Assembly: GCA_028818385.1 (NCBI GenBank)
Contig: JAPPNY010000173.1
Location: 1-15,287 of the forward strand
Length of the DNA: 15,287 bases
Reading direction: 5' to 3'
Source of the DNA: Spirochaetaceae bacterium
Lineage (GTDB): Bacteria; Spirochaetota; Spirochaetia; SZUA-6; Bin103
The number at the start of each line of letters is the position of its first letter. Within the stretch, counting starts at the first letter, position 1. Below are positions 7,214 to 14,648 of the stretch, in pieces. A program made the position numbers and the translations under genes. The notes beneath the pieces are model-generated. The model worked only from the letters and a program-made list of their open reading frames with translations, was not told the origin of the DNA and did no database searches.

Positions 7214-7219
7214 CCCGGT

Positions 7220-8557
7220 ATGAAATTGCGCGAGCTGGTGGCGGTCGAGCGGGTGGTGTTCCTGCGCAACCGCGACAAGCGTGCCGCGCTGGCCGAGCTG
7301 GTGCATGCGGCCGCCCGCTCAGGTGGTCCGCTGGACGTGGAGGCGGTGATGGACGGCCTGTGGCAGCGCGAGCTTGCGCTCAGCTCGCGCATTTCCGACC
7401 GCATCGCGTTCCCGCACCTGCAGATCCCCGGCTTCGGGCGGACGGTGGTGGTGATCGGCCGCTCTTTCGACGGCGTGAGCTACGACGCCGGCGAAGACGG
7501 CCACGTCGCGCTGATCTTCCTGATCCTTGGCGATTCGCTGGACCCCGACGGGCACGTGGCGCTGCTGGCCGACATCGCCGCCACGCTGCGGGACAAGGGC
7601 CTGGTCGAGCGGCTGCTTCAGGCCGACCGCCCGGAGTCGGTGTGCCGGCTGCTCATAGGTCCGGACGGGGCGCCCAGCCGCGCCGGCGCCGACCGGATCT
7701 CGGCGCGGGTGCTGGTGCACGCCGGGGCGCTGGCAGCGGAGGTGGAGGCCAGCACGGTCATCCTGCACGTGGACGAGGTCTCGCGGCCCATGGTGCGGGA
7801 GTTCGGCGCCGCGGGCGGCTTCGGCATTGAGCGCCGCGCGGTCCTGGCCAGCTCGCATCCGGCTTCGGAGGCGTCGCTGCCGGCGGGGTTCTCGGACCAG
7901 GTGCTGATTCCGTTCTCGGTGCCTTCGCGGTCCAGCCAGGTGGAGGTCGCCATTCTGCTGGCGTTGTCCCGCGGCGTGATCGACCACGCCGACCGCGTCG
8001 TCAGCGTCTTCGGCCTCCCGGACACCGGCGTGCTCGACACGGTGGTGGTCACGGACGTGGGCGTGGAGTTCGAGACCTTCGCGTCGGTCCGCCGGCAGCC
8101 GCTCGCGGCGATGGCGCGACGCGGGGTGCTGGAGCGGGTGCTGCAGATCGGCCGCGAGCTCGCTACCCAGGGACGGGAAGGCCGGCCGGTGGGCGCGCTG
8201 TTCGTGGTCGGCGACCACGAGCGCGTGCGCGGCCACACCAGCCAGCTCGTGATGAACCCGTTCCGCGGCTACCCGGACGACGAGCGCAACCTGCTCGACC
8301 CGGCGCTGGACGAGACGATCAAGGAGTACGCGCTGATGGACGGCGCCTTCGTCGTTCGCCGGGACGGCGTGGTGGAGTCGGCCGGCGCGTTCCTGAGCGC
8401 CCCGGCCTCACCCGCGCAGACCCCCGGCCTGGGCGCCCGTCATGCGGCGGCGGCGGCGATCACCGCCGCTACCGACGCCCTCGGCATCGCCGTATCGGAG
8501 TCCTCGGGCGAGATCCGCATCTTCAAGGGCGGCCAGCTCGTCCTCACCATCGGCTGA
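7220..8557 (+). CDS. PTS EIIA-type domain fused to PK_C-like domain and DisA_N diadenylate cyclase domain
   Basis: 445 residues in three parts. Residues about 1-147 resemble a PTS EIIA-2/PtsN domain, with candidate phospho-acceptor His66 in SSRISDRIAFPHLQIPGFGR. Residues about 160-290 resemble the pyruvate-kinase C-terminal-like domain seen with archaeal cyclases: AAEVEASTVILHVDEVSR, QVEVAILLALSRGVIDHADR, VVSVFGLPDTGVLDTVVVTD. Residues about 300-445 are DisA_N: NPFRGYPDDERNLLDPALDE, DGA at 374-376, GLGARHAAAAAIT (RHA at 407-409 where RHR is usual), and VSESSGEIRIFKGGQLV. DisA_N domains make cyclic di-AMP from two ATP. The last Arg of RHR is replaced by Ala, so activity is not assured. No membrane helix or DNA-binding domain is seen, unlike CdaA or DisA. 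Domain identities are from motif reading; the fusion is one uninterrupted frame. Confidence 0.85.
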   Translation: MKLRELVAVERVVFLRNRDKRAALAELVHAAARSGGPLDVEAVMDGLWQRELALSSRISDRIAFPHLQIPGFGRTVVVIGRSFDGVSYDAGEDGHVALIFLILGDSLDPDGHVALLADIAATLRDKGLVERLLQADRPESVCRLLIGPDGAPSRAGADRISARVLVHAGALAAEVEASTVILHVDEVSRPMVREFGAAGGFGIERRAVLASSHPASEASLPAGFSDQVLIPFSVPSRSSQVEVAILLALSRGVIDHADRVVSVFGLPDTGVLDTVVVTDVGVEFETFASVRRQPLAAMARRGVLERVLQIGRELATQGREGRPVGALFVVGDHERVRGHTSQLVMNPFRGYPDDERNLLDPALDETIKEYALMDGAFVVRRDGVVESAGAFLSAPASPAQTPGLGARHAAAAAITAATDALGIAVSESSGEIRIFKGGQLVLTIG

Positions 8558-8592
8558 TCGGAGAACCTGCCGAGGTCAGAACCCGCCGCGTC

Positions 8593-8622
8593 GTCAGGGG
8601 CGGCCGCCCTTGTCAGGGGCGG
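8593..8622. terminator. GC-rich palindrome and 11-bp direct repeat between convergent genes; possible bidirectional terminator
   Basis: GGGCGGCCGCCC (8598-8609) is a perfect 12-bp palindrome between the cyclase-fusion stop and the aspS stop. GTCAGGGGCGG occurs twice (8593-8603 and 8612-8622), the second copy covering the aspS stop codon. There is no T-tract, so intrinsic termination would be non-canonical. Confidence 0.3.
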
Positions 8623-9911
8623 GTGCGCTTGCGGTCGCGGGGGAAGAGGGCGGCTTCCTTGACGCTCTCCAGGCCCAGCACCTTCTGGGTAAGGCGCTCA
8701 AGGCCGATCGCGAAGCCGCCGTGCGGCGGGCAGCCGTAGCGGAATACCGACAGGTAGTCGGCCAGCGACTCGACCGGCAGACCTGCGGCCTCGATGCTCT
8801 CGGCCAGCAGGTCGTGCTGCTCGATGCGCCGGCCGCCGGTGGTGATCTCCACGCCGCGGAACAGCAGGTCGAACGACATGGTCTTGCCGTCCGGCGCCGG
8901 GTGCGTGTAGAAGGGCCGCTTACGGCGCGGGTCGCCGTACACGAAGCAGCCGTCGGTGCCGTGCTCGCGCTCCGCCCAGGAGCAGAGCTCGCGCTCCACC
9001 CCCGGCGAGACCTCGTAGACCCGCCGGCCGAGCAGCTCGGAGGCCAGTTCGAGCGCCTGATCGTGGTTCAGTCTCGGCAGCGCGTCGACCGCCTCCGGCG
9101 CCGGCACCGACGCGCCCCAGGCGTCGAGCTCGCGGCCGTTGCGCTCGGCGATCGCGGCGAAGATGGTCTTCAGGATGCGCTGCTCCAGGTCCATCAGGTC
9201 GTGCTCGCTGTCGATGAAGGCCATCTCCACGTCGAGCGACACGTACTCGTTCAGGTGGCGGGGAGTGTCGTGCTTCTCCGCCCGGTAGGCGTGGCCGATC
9301 TCGAACACCCGCTCCAGGCCGGATGCGACCATCGCCTGTTTGTAGAGCTGCGGCGACTGCGCCAGGAACACGTCGCGGTCGAAGTAACGCACCGCGAACA
9401 GGCCGGTGCCGCCCTCGGTGCCACTGCCGATCAGCTTGGCGGTCTTGATCTCCGTGAAACCCTCACCGCGCAGATGGCGGGCGAAGCCCTCGACGATGGT
9501 CGCCTGCACCTTGAACACGTCCAGCAGCTTGGGAATGCGCAGCGCCAGCATGCGGTGGTCGAGTTGCGCGTCCAGCGACAGGTTCTCCGGCCGGCCGTTG
9601 ACCGCCAGCGGCAGGTCCGCCGCAGCCGTCGACAACACGCGGTGCCCGGTGACCTGCACCTCGAAGCCGCCGGGCGCACGGTCGTTGGCCTCCACCGTGC
9701 CGGTCGCCGTGATCACCGACTCGGAGGACAGGTCCACCGAGCCCGGGAACACGAGCTGCGCGATGCCCGAGCGGTCGCGCAGCAGCACGAATGCCACTCG
9801 GCCGAGCGAGCGCACCCGGTGCACCCAGCCGGCCACCGCGACCTCGCGTCCGCGTCGATCTCCGATATCGGCCACCAGGGTCCGTTCGGACCACGAGCCG
9901 GCGTCCGCCAT
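8613..9911 (-). CDS. aspS: Aspartyl-tRNA synthetase, short archaeal-type, probably non-discriminating
   Basis: 432 residues, a class II synthetase of the short archaeal/eukaryotic type; the bacterial type is near 590 with an inserted GAD domain, absent here. Order: OB-fold anticodon domain (1-105, with VAVAGWVHRVRSLG and NDRAPGGFEV), motif 1 region around GFTEIKTAKLIGSGTEGG, LAQSPQLYKQ (184-192), motif 2 FEIGHAYRAEKHDTPRHLNE (203-222), and motif 3 PPHGGFAIGLERL (395-407), ending FPRDRKRTRP. His31 and Pro80 match, in kind and 49-residue spacing, the residues remembered for tRNA(Asn) recognition in Deinococcus AspRS2. It would therefore charge both tRNA(Asp) and tRNA(Asn) with Asp. Start: AGGAGG 6 nt before ATG 9911, and TGATG overlap with the gatB stop. 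A longer open frame upstream overlaps gatB and is not used. Confidence 0.93.
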   Translation of the reverse strand: MADAGSWSERTLVADIGDRRGREVAVAGWVHRVRSLGRVAFVLLRDRSGIAQLVFPGSVDLSSESVITATGTVEANDRAPGGFEVQVTGHRVLSTAAADLPLAVNGRPENLSLDAQLDHRMLALRIPKLLDVFKVQATIVEGFARHLRGEGFTEIKTAKLIGSGTEGGTGLFAVRYFDRDVFLAQSPQLYKQAMVASGLERVFEIGHAYRAEKHDTPRHLNEYVSLDVEMAFIDSEHDLMDLEQRILKTIFAAIAERNGRELDAWGASVPAPEAVDALPRLNHDQALELASELLGRRVYEVSPGVERELCSWAEREHGTDGCFVYGDPRRKRPFYTHPAPDGKTMSFDLLFRGVEITTGGRRIEQHDLLAESIEAAGLPVESLADYLSVFRYGCPPHGGFAIGLERLTQKVLGLESVKEAALFPRDRKRTRP

Positions 9912-11356
9912 CACTGTCCTCCTATGCGGGCCTGCAGCATCCGCCGCAGGGGCTCCGGGGCCGCGCGTCCGCCGGTTCGCTTCATCACCTCGCCGATCAG
10001 GAAGCCGACAGGCCGCCCGTCGCCCTGCCGCAACTGCGCGGCCGCCTCCGGGAACGCCGCGATCGCGGCATCGACGTACCCATCGAGCTCCGCTTCGTCG
10101 GCGATCAGCCGCAAGCCCTGCCGCTCGACCACGTCGGCCGGGTCCAGGTCGTCGGCCAGCACGGACTCCAGCACTCCCTTGGCGATCTTGCCGGAGATGG
10201 CGCCGGAGTCGATGAGCTCCAGCAGCTCGCTGAGGCGGCCGGCGCTCAGCGGCGAGTCCGCAATCGCCATGCCGGTCCGGTTCAGCAGCCGGCGCACGTC
10301 GCCCGCCAACCAGCGGGCTGCCTGCTGGGCATCGGCGCGGGCGGCGACCGCCCGCTCGAACAGCTCGGCGGTCGCCCGCTCCTCGCTCAGGAACTCCGCC
10401 TGTGCGCCGGTCAGGCCGTGATCGGTTGCCAACCGGTCGCGGAGTGCCATCGGCAGCTCCACCTGCGCGGCGTCCACCGATTCCAGGAACGACGCGTCCG
10501 GCCGCAGCGGCGGCAGATCGGGCTCCGGGAAGTAGCGGTAGTCGGAGTCGGACTCCTTCACCCGCATTGGCGTGGTGACGTCGCGGTTCTCGTTCCACTG
10601 GCGGGTCTCGACCCGCACGCTCCGTCCGGCCTCGAGCTCCTGGCGTTGGCGGTCGAGCTCGAACTCGATGGCGCGGCCGACGAACTTGAAGGAATTGAGG
10701 TTCTTGATCTCCACCTTGCTGCCCAGGCCGGCGCCCGCGTGATTGATCGAGACGTTGGCGTCGCAGCGCAGCGACCCCTCCTCCATGTTCCCGTCGCACA
10801 CCCCGAGGTGGCGGACCACGCGCCGGAAATACTGCAGGAAGGCGATCGCCTCGTCACCCGAGCGCAGGTCCGGCTCGGTGACGATCTCCACCAGGGGTGT
10901 GCCCGTGCGGTTGAAGTCCAGCAGGGAGACGTCGCCCGCGTGGATCATCTTGCCGGCGTCCTCTTCCAGGTGCACTTCCCGGATCGCCACCGGCCGGGTG
11001 GGGGAGAGCGGCGCGGTCAGCGAGCCGCCGGCGCCGATCGGCGCGCCGTACTGGGAGATCTGGTAGTTCTTGGGAAGGTCGGGGTAGAAGTAGTTCTTGC
11101 GCTCGAACACCGCCTCGGCCGACAGCGTGCAGCCGACCGCCTGCGCGACCACGTAGGCCATGCGCGCCGCCTCCCGATTCAGGGCCGGCAGCACGCCGGG
11201 GAAGCCAAGGCAGATCGGACAGACCCGCGTGTTGGGGTCGCCGCCGAAGGCGACCGGGCAGCCGCAGAACACCTTCGTGCGGGTGTCGAGCTGGATGTGG
11301 ATCTCCAGCCCCACGAACGTATCGAACGCGCCCCGTTCGGTGTGGGCGCCGCTCAT
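9911..11356 (-). CDS. gatB: Asp-tRNA(Asn)/Glu-tRNA(Gln) amidotransferase subunit B
   Basis: 481 residues, normal GatB length. GatB binds the misacylated tRNA, phosphorylates the side-chain carboxylate with ATP and receives ammonia from GatA. Landmarks: TFVGLEIHIQLDTRTKVFCG near the N-terminus; four Cys at 31, 33, 46 and 49 (FCGC, CPIC) that can bind zinc; LGFPGVLPALN; FYPDLPKNYQISQYG; REVHLEEDAGKMIH; NRTGTPLVEIVTEPD; SLRCDANVSI; EIKNLNSFKFV; DYRYFPEPDLPP. A helical and YqeY-like tail follows from about residue 340. The ATG at 11356 overlaps the gatA stop as ATGA, and the stop overlaps aspS. The open frame extends far upstream through gatA in a different frame, but that part lacks family character. 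Confidence 0.96.
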   Translation of the reverse strand: MSGAHTERGAFDTFVGLEIHIQLDTRTKVFCGCPVAFGGDPNTRVCPICLGFPGVLPALNREAARMAYVVAQAVGCTLSAEAVFERKNYFYPDLPKNYQISQYGAPIGAGGSLTAPLSPTRPVAIREVHLEEDAGKMIHAGDVSLLDFNRTGTPLVEIVTEPDLRSGDEAIAFLQYFRRVVRHLGVCDGNMEEGSLRCDANVSINHAGAGLGSKVEIKNLNSFKFVGRAIEFELDRQRQELEAGRSVRVETRQWNENRDVTTPMRVKESDSDYRYFPEPDLPPLRPDASFLESVDAAQVELPMALRDRLATDHGLTGAQAEFLSEERATAELFERAVAARADAQQAARWLAGDVRRLLNRTGMAIADSPLSAGRLSELLELIDSGAISGKIAKGVLESVLADDLDPADVVERQGLRLIADEAELDGYVDAAIAAFPEAAAQLRQGDGRPVGFLIGEVMKRTGGRAAPEPLRRMLQARIGGQ

Positions 11357-12735
11357 CGCCAGTCCTCCGAGTATCCCTGCGGCCGGGCGGGCGCATGCGC
11401 CGCCGCATACCGGGCCGCCACGTCCAGCAGCAGCCGCTCCCCGAAATTGGGTCCGATCAACTGCATCCCGATCGGCACCCGCGGCTGCGGCGTCGGGAAG
11501 CTCACCGCCGGAGCGCCGGCCAGGTTGGCGACGGTCGTGTACAGGTCGGCGACCTTCTGCTCGAACGGATCCAGGCGGGCGCTGCCGCGCGCGAACGGCG
11601 GCACCGGGTAGACCGGCATGAGCAGCAGGTCGACCTGACCGAACAGGCCGGCCAACTCGTCGCGCAGCGCCGTGCGCACGCGCTGCGCGCGCAGGTAGTA
11701 GCGGTCGTGGAAGCCGGAGCGCAGCACGTAGGTGCCGGCCAGGACGCGGAGCTTGACCTCGTCCCCGAATCCCTCGGAACGGGAGGCGATGATCGTCTCG
11801 TCCGCCGACTCGGCGGCGGCGCGCGCCCCGTAGCGAACGCCGTCGAAGCGGGCCAGGTTGGCGCTGGCCTCCGCGCACGAGATCACGTAGTAGGCGGCGG
11901 CCGCGTAGCGCAGCGTGGTGAGGTCGACATCCACGACGCGGTACCCCAACTCGCCGAGCTGTTCGACGGTGGCGTCGAGCGCCGTGCGCACCTGCGGATC
12001 GCGCAGCTCCTCCCGGCACGCGCGCGGCACGCCGATGGTACGCACCTCGTCGCGGTCGGGCGAGCCCGCGACCGTTGACTGGTCGTGCTCGTCCACGCCG
12101 GCGATCACCTCCAGCACCTCGCCGCACAGCGCAGGCGTCTCGGCGATGATGCCGATCACCTCCAGTGACGAGGCGTACGAGACCAGCCCGAACCGCGAAA
12201 CCACGCCGTAGGTGGGCTTGAGCCCGAACACGCCACAGAAGGAGGCCGGCTGCCGGACCGAACCGCCGGTATCCGATCCCAGGGCGAACGGCACGATGCC
12301 GGCCGCAACCGCGGCCGCCGATCCGCCGCTGGACCCGCCGGGCACCAGTTCGGCGTCCCAGGGGTTGGCGCAGCCGCCATGCACGGACGCCTGCGTGTCG
12401 GAGCCCATGCCGAACTCGTCCAGATTGGTCTTGCCGACCACGATCGCCCCGGCGCGCTGCAGCCGCCGAACACAGGTGGCGCTGAACGGGGCCACGTGCG
12501 CGCCGAGCAGCGCCGAGCCGCAGCGGAGCGGCTGGCCGGCTACCGCGATGTTGTCCTTGATCGCGCACGGCATGCCGACAAGGGGTCCGTCGGGTACGCC
12601 GTCCGCGTCGCCGTCGGCGTCCGCGAAGGACACGAAGGCGTTGATCCGCTCGTTCCAGCCGCGGGCGTATGCCAGCCAGCGGCTCCGTTCGCTCTCATCC
12701 GTGAACATCGCGCGCCAGCGCGAAACCTCCGCCAT
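11353..12735 (-). CDS. gatA: Asp-tRNA(Asn)/Glu-tRNA(Gln) amidotransferase subunit A
   Basis: 460 residues of the amidase-signature family. GatA hydrolyses Gln (or Asn) and channels ammonia to GatB. The catalytic triad is complete: Lys60 in PCAIKDNIAV, cis-Ser135 in PGGSSGGSAAA and nucleophile Ser159 in GSDTGGSVRQPAS. The 75- and 24-residue spacings equal those of characterised GatA. Other landmarks are GKTNLDEFGMGS, FGLKPTYGVVSRFG and YASSLEVIG; a C-terminal IGMQLIGPNFGE closes the domain. The N-terminus is about 19 residues shorter than usual before the Lys, removing part of the first helices. Start at ATG 12735 is chosen because GAGGG lies just upstream; the open frame continues 37 codons into gatC with no family similarity. 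It lies 19 bp after the gatC stop. Confidence 0.96.
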   Translation of the reverse strand: MAEVSRWRAMFTDESERSRWLAYARGWNERINAFVSFADADGDADGVPDGPLVGMPCAIKDNIAVAGQPLRCGSALLGAHVAPFSATCVRRLQRAGAIVVGKTNLDEFGMGSDTQASVHGGCANPWDAELVPGGSSGGSAAAVAAGIVPFALGSDTGGSVRQPASFCGVFGLKPTYGVVSRFGLVSYASSLEVIGIIAETPALCGEVLEVIAGVDEHDQSTVAGSPDRDEVRTIGVPRACREELRDPQVRTALDATVEQLGELGYRVVDVDLTTLRYAAAAYYVISCAEASANLARFDGVRYGARAAAESADETIIASRSEGFGDEVKLRVLAGTYVLRSGFHDRYYLRAQRVRTALRDELAGLFGQVDLLLMPVYPVPPFARGSARLDPFEQKVADLYTTVANLAGAPAVSFPTPQPRVPIGMQLIGPNFGERLLLDVAARYAAAHAPARPQGYSEDWR

Positions 12736-12754
12736 TCGTCCCTCACTTCGAATG

Positions 12755-13042
12755 TTACAGGACGTTCGGAACGACGATGAACCGGTCGTCGCGGTCCGGC
12801 GCTGCCCGTACCGGGTCGTATGAGGTGGGCAGGTCGGAGACTTCATCGTCGCGCAATCGGGATCCGGTCAGCAGCGGATGGGTCGTCGGCCGCAGGTCGT
12901 CGACGTCGGCCTCCGCAAGCAGCGCGAAGTAGTCGACGATGCGGGCCAACTCCGCCTCGAGCCGGGCACTCTCGTGAGCGCCGAGCCGCAGTCTGGCCAT
13001 GGCGGCAGTCGCTTCGAGAGTACCGGGCGCTGTCTGACCCAC
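12755..13042 (-). CDS. gatC: Asp-tRNA(Asn)/Glu-tRNA(Gln) amidotransferase subunit C
   Basis: 95 residues from GTG 13042, the usual GatC length. This small helical subunit stabilises the GatA-GatB interface. Family features: AAMARLRLGAHESARLEAEL, then a helix to DYFALLAEADVDDLRPTTHP, the conserved LRDDEV and the C-terminal RFIVVPNVL. The start is inferred. GTG 13042 gives a standard N-terminus and lies 6 nt after a -10-like hexamer. TTG at 13054 and an ATG far upstream (13117) are alternatives. No clear ribosome binding site precedes the GTG. It is the first gene of gatC-gatA-gatB-aspS. Confidence 0.85.
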   Translation of the reverse strand: MGQTAPGTLEATAAMARLRLGAHESARLEAELARIVDYFALLAEADVDDLRPTTHPLLTGSRLRDDEVSDLPTSYDPVRAAPDRDDRFIVVPNVL

Positions 13043-13048
13043 CGATCG

Positions 13049-13077
13049 AGTCAAGCACCATTCCCTGCCCCTGTCAA
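13049..13077 (-). promoter_or_regulatory. Candidate promoter of the gatCAB-aspS operon
   Basis: Perfect -35 TTGACA (13077-13072), 17-nt spacer, -10-like TTGACT (13054-13049, three of six matches). The hexamer ends 6 nt before the proposed GTG start of gatC, consistent with a leaderless message. Confidence 0.4.
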
Positions 13078-13110
13078 TAGTTGCGTACGTGGCCACGGGC
13101 CTGCTCCGCT

Positions 13111-13141
13111 TTGACATCGAAACGGCGGCCCGTGCTATGAT
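13111..13141 (+). promoter_or_regulatory. Candidate promoter of the trehalase/GH63-like gene
   Basis: TTGACA (13111-13116) and TATGAT (13136-13141, five of six) are separated by 19 nt, slightly long. Predicted transcription start near 13148 would lie downstream of the two earliest in-frame start codons (13089, 13137). That supports a later translation start at GTG 13221. Confidence 0.5.
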
Positions 13142-13220
13142 TGCGGTTCACGCTTCCCGCACTTCTCTCTTGCAGGCACCAGTCATCTCCAACGTAGCAG
13201 TTCCGCAGCAGGCACCGGTC

Positions 13221-14642
13221 GTGAACACCACGCGGGAGGAGCTTCCCCGCCTCGTCCACGACCACCAGGCGCTCGTCGACCTGTTCGACGCCACCTGGGA
13301 GTTGATGCCCGGCTATTGGCGCCGGGGCGAGCCGGGAAGCGGTTTCGATCGGGTATTCTGCGATCCTGCGCAGGATCGCGTGAACCAGGTGGCCGCCTGC
13401 TGCTCCACCTTCTCGCTCGTGTACTCGAACCGGGAGTTTCCGGTGGAGGCGCAGCTCGACGCCTTCTACGCCAAGCAGCAACCGTGCGGGGCGATTCACG
13501 GCGAATACAGCCTGCTGAACGGGCAGCCATTCCTGATCAAGGCGAACCCGCACGGCGTGCAGGCGCCGCTGTTCGCGTGGGCGGAGTACAACCTGTACCA
13601 CCGCCTGGGCTCCAAGCGACGCCTGCGCGAGGTGCTGCCGATTCTGGAACGCTATTACCAATGGATCCAGGCCAGTTTCCGGCGGGACAACGGCCTGCTG
13701 GCGGTTCCGCGCCAGGCGCTGGGCATGGGCAACAGCCCCCGCGACCGCATCGCCTATCCGGTGGACTTCAACGCCCAGCAGGCGGCCAGCGCGTCGTTCA
13801 TCTCGACGATCGCCGACGCCCTCAACGACAAGGAAGTCGCCTTTCGCTACAAGCGCGAGTACTTCGCCCTGAAGACGCGCATGCAGTCGCTCATGTGGAG
13901 CGACGAGGACTCGATCTACTACGACCTCGACCGCTACGGCCAGCAGCTCAAGGTCAAGACGATCGCGGCCTTCTGGACGCTGTTGGCCGAGATTCCGAGC
14001 GAGGACAAGGCGCGCCGGCTGATCGGCCACCTGACCAACCCGCGGACCTTCGGCCGCAGCCACCCGTTCCCGAGCCTGGCTGCCGAGGAAGCGCTGTACG
14101 ATCCGTACGGCGGCGGCTACCGGGGGTCGGTGCTGCCGTACGTGAACTACGCGATCATCAAGGGACTGGAGCGCTACGGGCGAATCAGCCTGGCGCGGGA
14201 GTTCGCGTTGCGCCACCTGTTCGCCATGCACGACGTGCTGGTCCCGGAACGGGGCGTGGGCGACCTGTGGGACGCCTACGCCCCGGAGCACGAGTCGGCG
14301 GCCAAATGGCACGGCAAGGGCGGTTTTCCCCGCAAGTCCTACCTGCCGTTCGTCGCCCTTTCCACGGTGGCGCTGGTGATCGAGAACGTGCTGGGGCTCT
14401 CGATCTCCCTCCCCCGCAAGACCGTGGACTGGACGCTGCCGGTGCTGGAGGGCATGGGGATCGAGAACCTGACCCTGAAGCGCAACCTGGTCTCCATCCG
14501 GACCCACAACTCGGACCGAGGCTGGGAGGTGCGCCTGGAGTCCGAGAAGCTCTACTACCTGGCGATCCACGTGCTGGGGCGCCGCCGCAAGACCTTGCCC
14601 ATTCCCTCGGGCAAGTGCGCCATCCTGGTCGACAAGATATAG
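13221..14642 (+). CDS. Trehalase/GH63-like (alpha/alpha)6-toroid glycosidase with substituted catalytic residues
   Basis: 473 residues from GTG 13221. The architecture resembles the trehalase-like/mannosylglycerate-hydrolase group: VHDHQALVDLFDATWELMPG at the N-terminus; LDAFYAKQQPCGAI; APLFAWAEYNLY; DSIYYDLDRYGQQLKVKTIA; PFPSLAAEEALYDPYGGGYR; NYAIIKGLERYG; a Glu-rich YAPEHESA segment near the end. In related enzymes the catalytic acid lies in a GMDNxPR motif and the base in a WENYAPE motif. Here these read GMGNSPR (168-174) and LWDAYAPE (349-356). The WDxCF region also lacks its Asp. So it may be inactive, or use a different mechanism. No signal peptide is evident, suggesting a cytoplasmic location. 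Start is uncertain: GTG 13089 and ATG 13137 are in frame but precede or overlap the promoter. Confidence 0.8.
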   Translation: MNTTREELPRLVHDHQALVDLFDATWELMPGYWRRGEPGSGFDRVFCDPAQDRVNQVAACCSTFSLVYSNREFPVEAQLDAFYAKQQPCGAIHGEYSLLNGQPFLIKANPHGVQAPLFAWAEYNLYHRLGSKRRLREVLPILERYYQWIQASFRRDNGLLAVPRQALGMGNSPRDRIAYPVDFNAQQAASASFISTIADALNDKEVAFRYKREYFALKTRMQSLMWSDEDSIYYDLDRYGQQLKVKTIAAFWTLLAEIPSEDKARRLIGHLTNPRTFGRSHPFPSLAAEEALYDPYGGGYRGSVLPYVNYAIIKGLERYGRISLAREFALRHLFAMHDVLVPERGVGDLWDAYAPEHESAAKWHGKGGFPRKSYLPFVALSTVALVIENVLGLSISLPRKTVDWTLPVLEGMGIENLTLKRNLVSIRTHNSDRGWEVRLESEKLYYLAIHVLGRRRKTLPIPSGKCAILVDKI

Positions 14643-14648
14643 GGCCTG

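Noticed and set aside
8442..10421. 659-codon plus-strand open frame across aspS and gatB
   Set aside because: Antisense to well-supported genes; low-complexity Arg/Val/Leu/Gln composition typical of GC-rich shadows.
9912..10799. Upstream extension of aspS to 728 codons
   Set aside because: The extra part overlaps gatB in another frame and lacks similarity; a strong AGGAGG precedes ATG 9911.
9791..11611. 606-codon plus-strand open frame opposite gatB
   Set aside because: No recognisable motif; gatB on the other strand explains the codon pattern.
11357..12568. Upstream extension of gatB to 885 codons
   Set aside because: The extra part overlaps gatA out of frame; family N-terminus begins at ATG 11356.
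13074..14570. 498-codon minus-strand open frame opposite the glycosidase-like gene
   Set aside because: Shadow with His/Arg/Val bias; the plus strand encodes the recognisable toroid protein.
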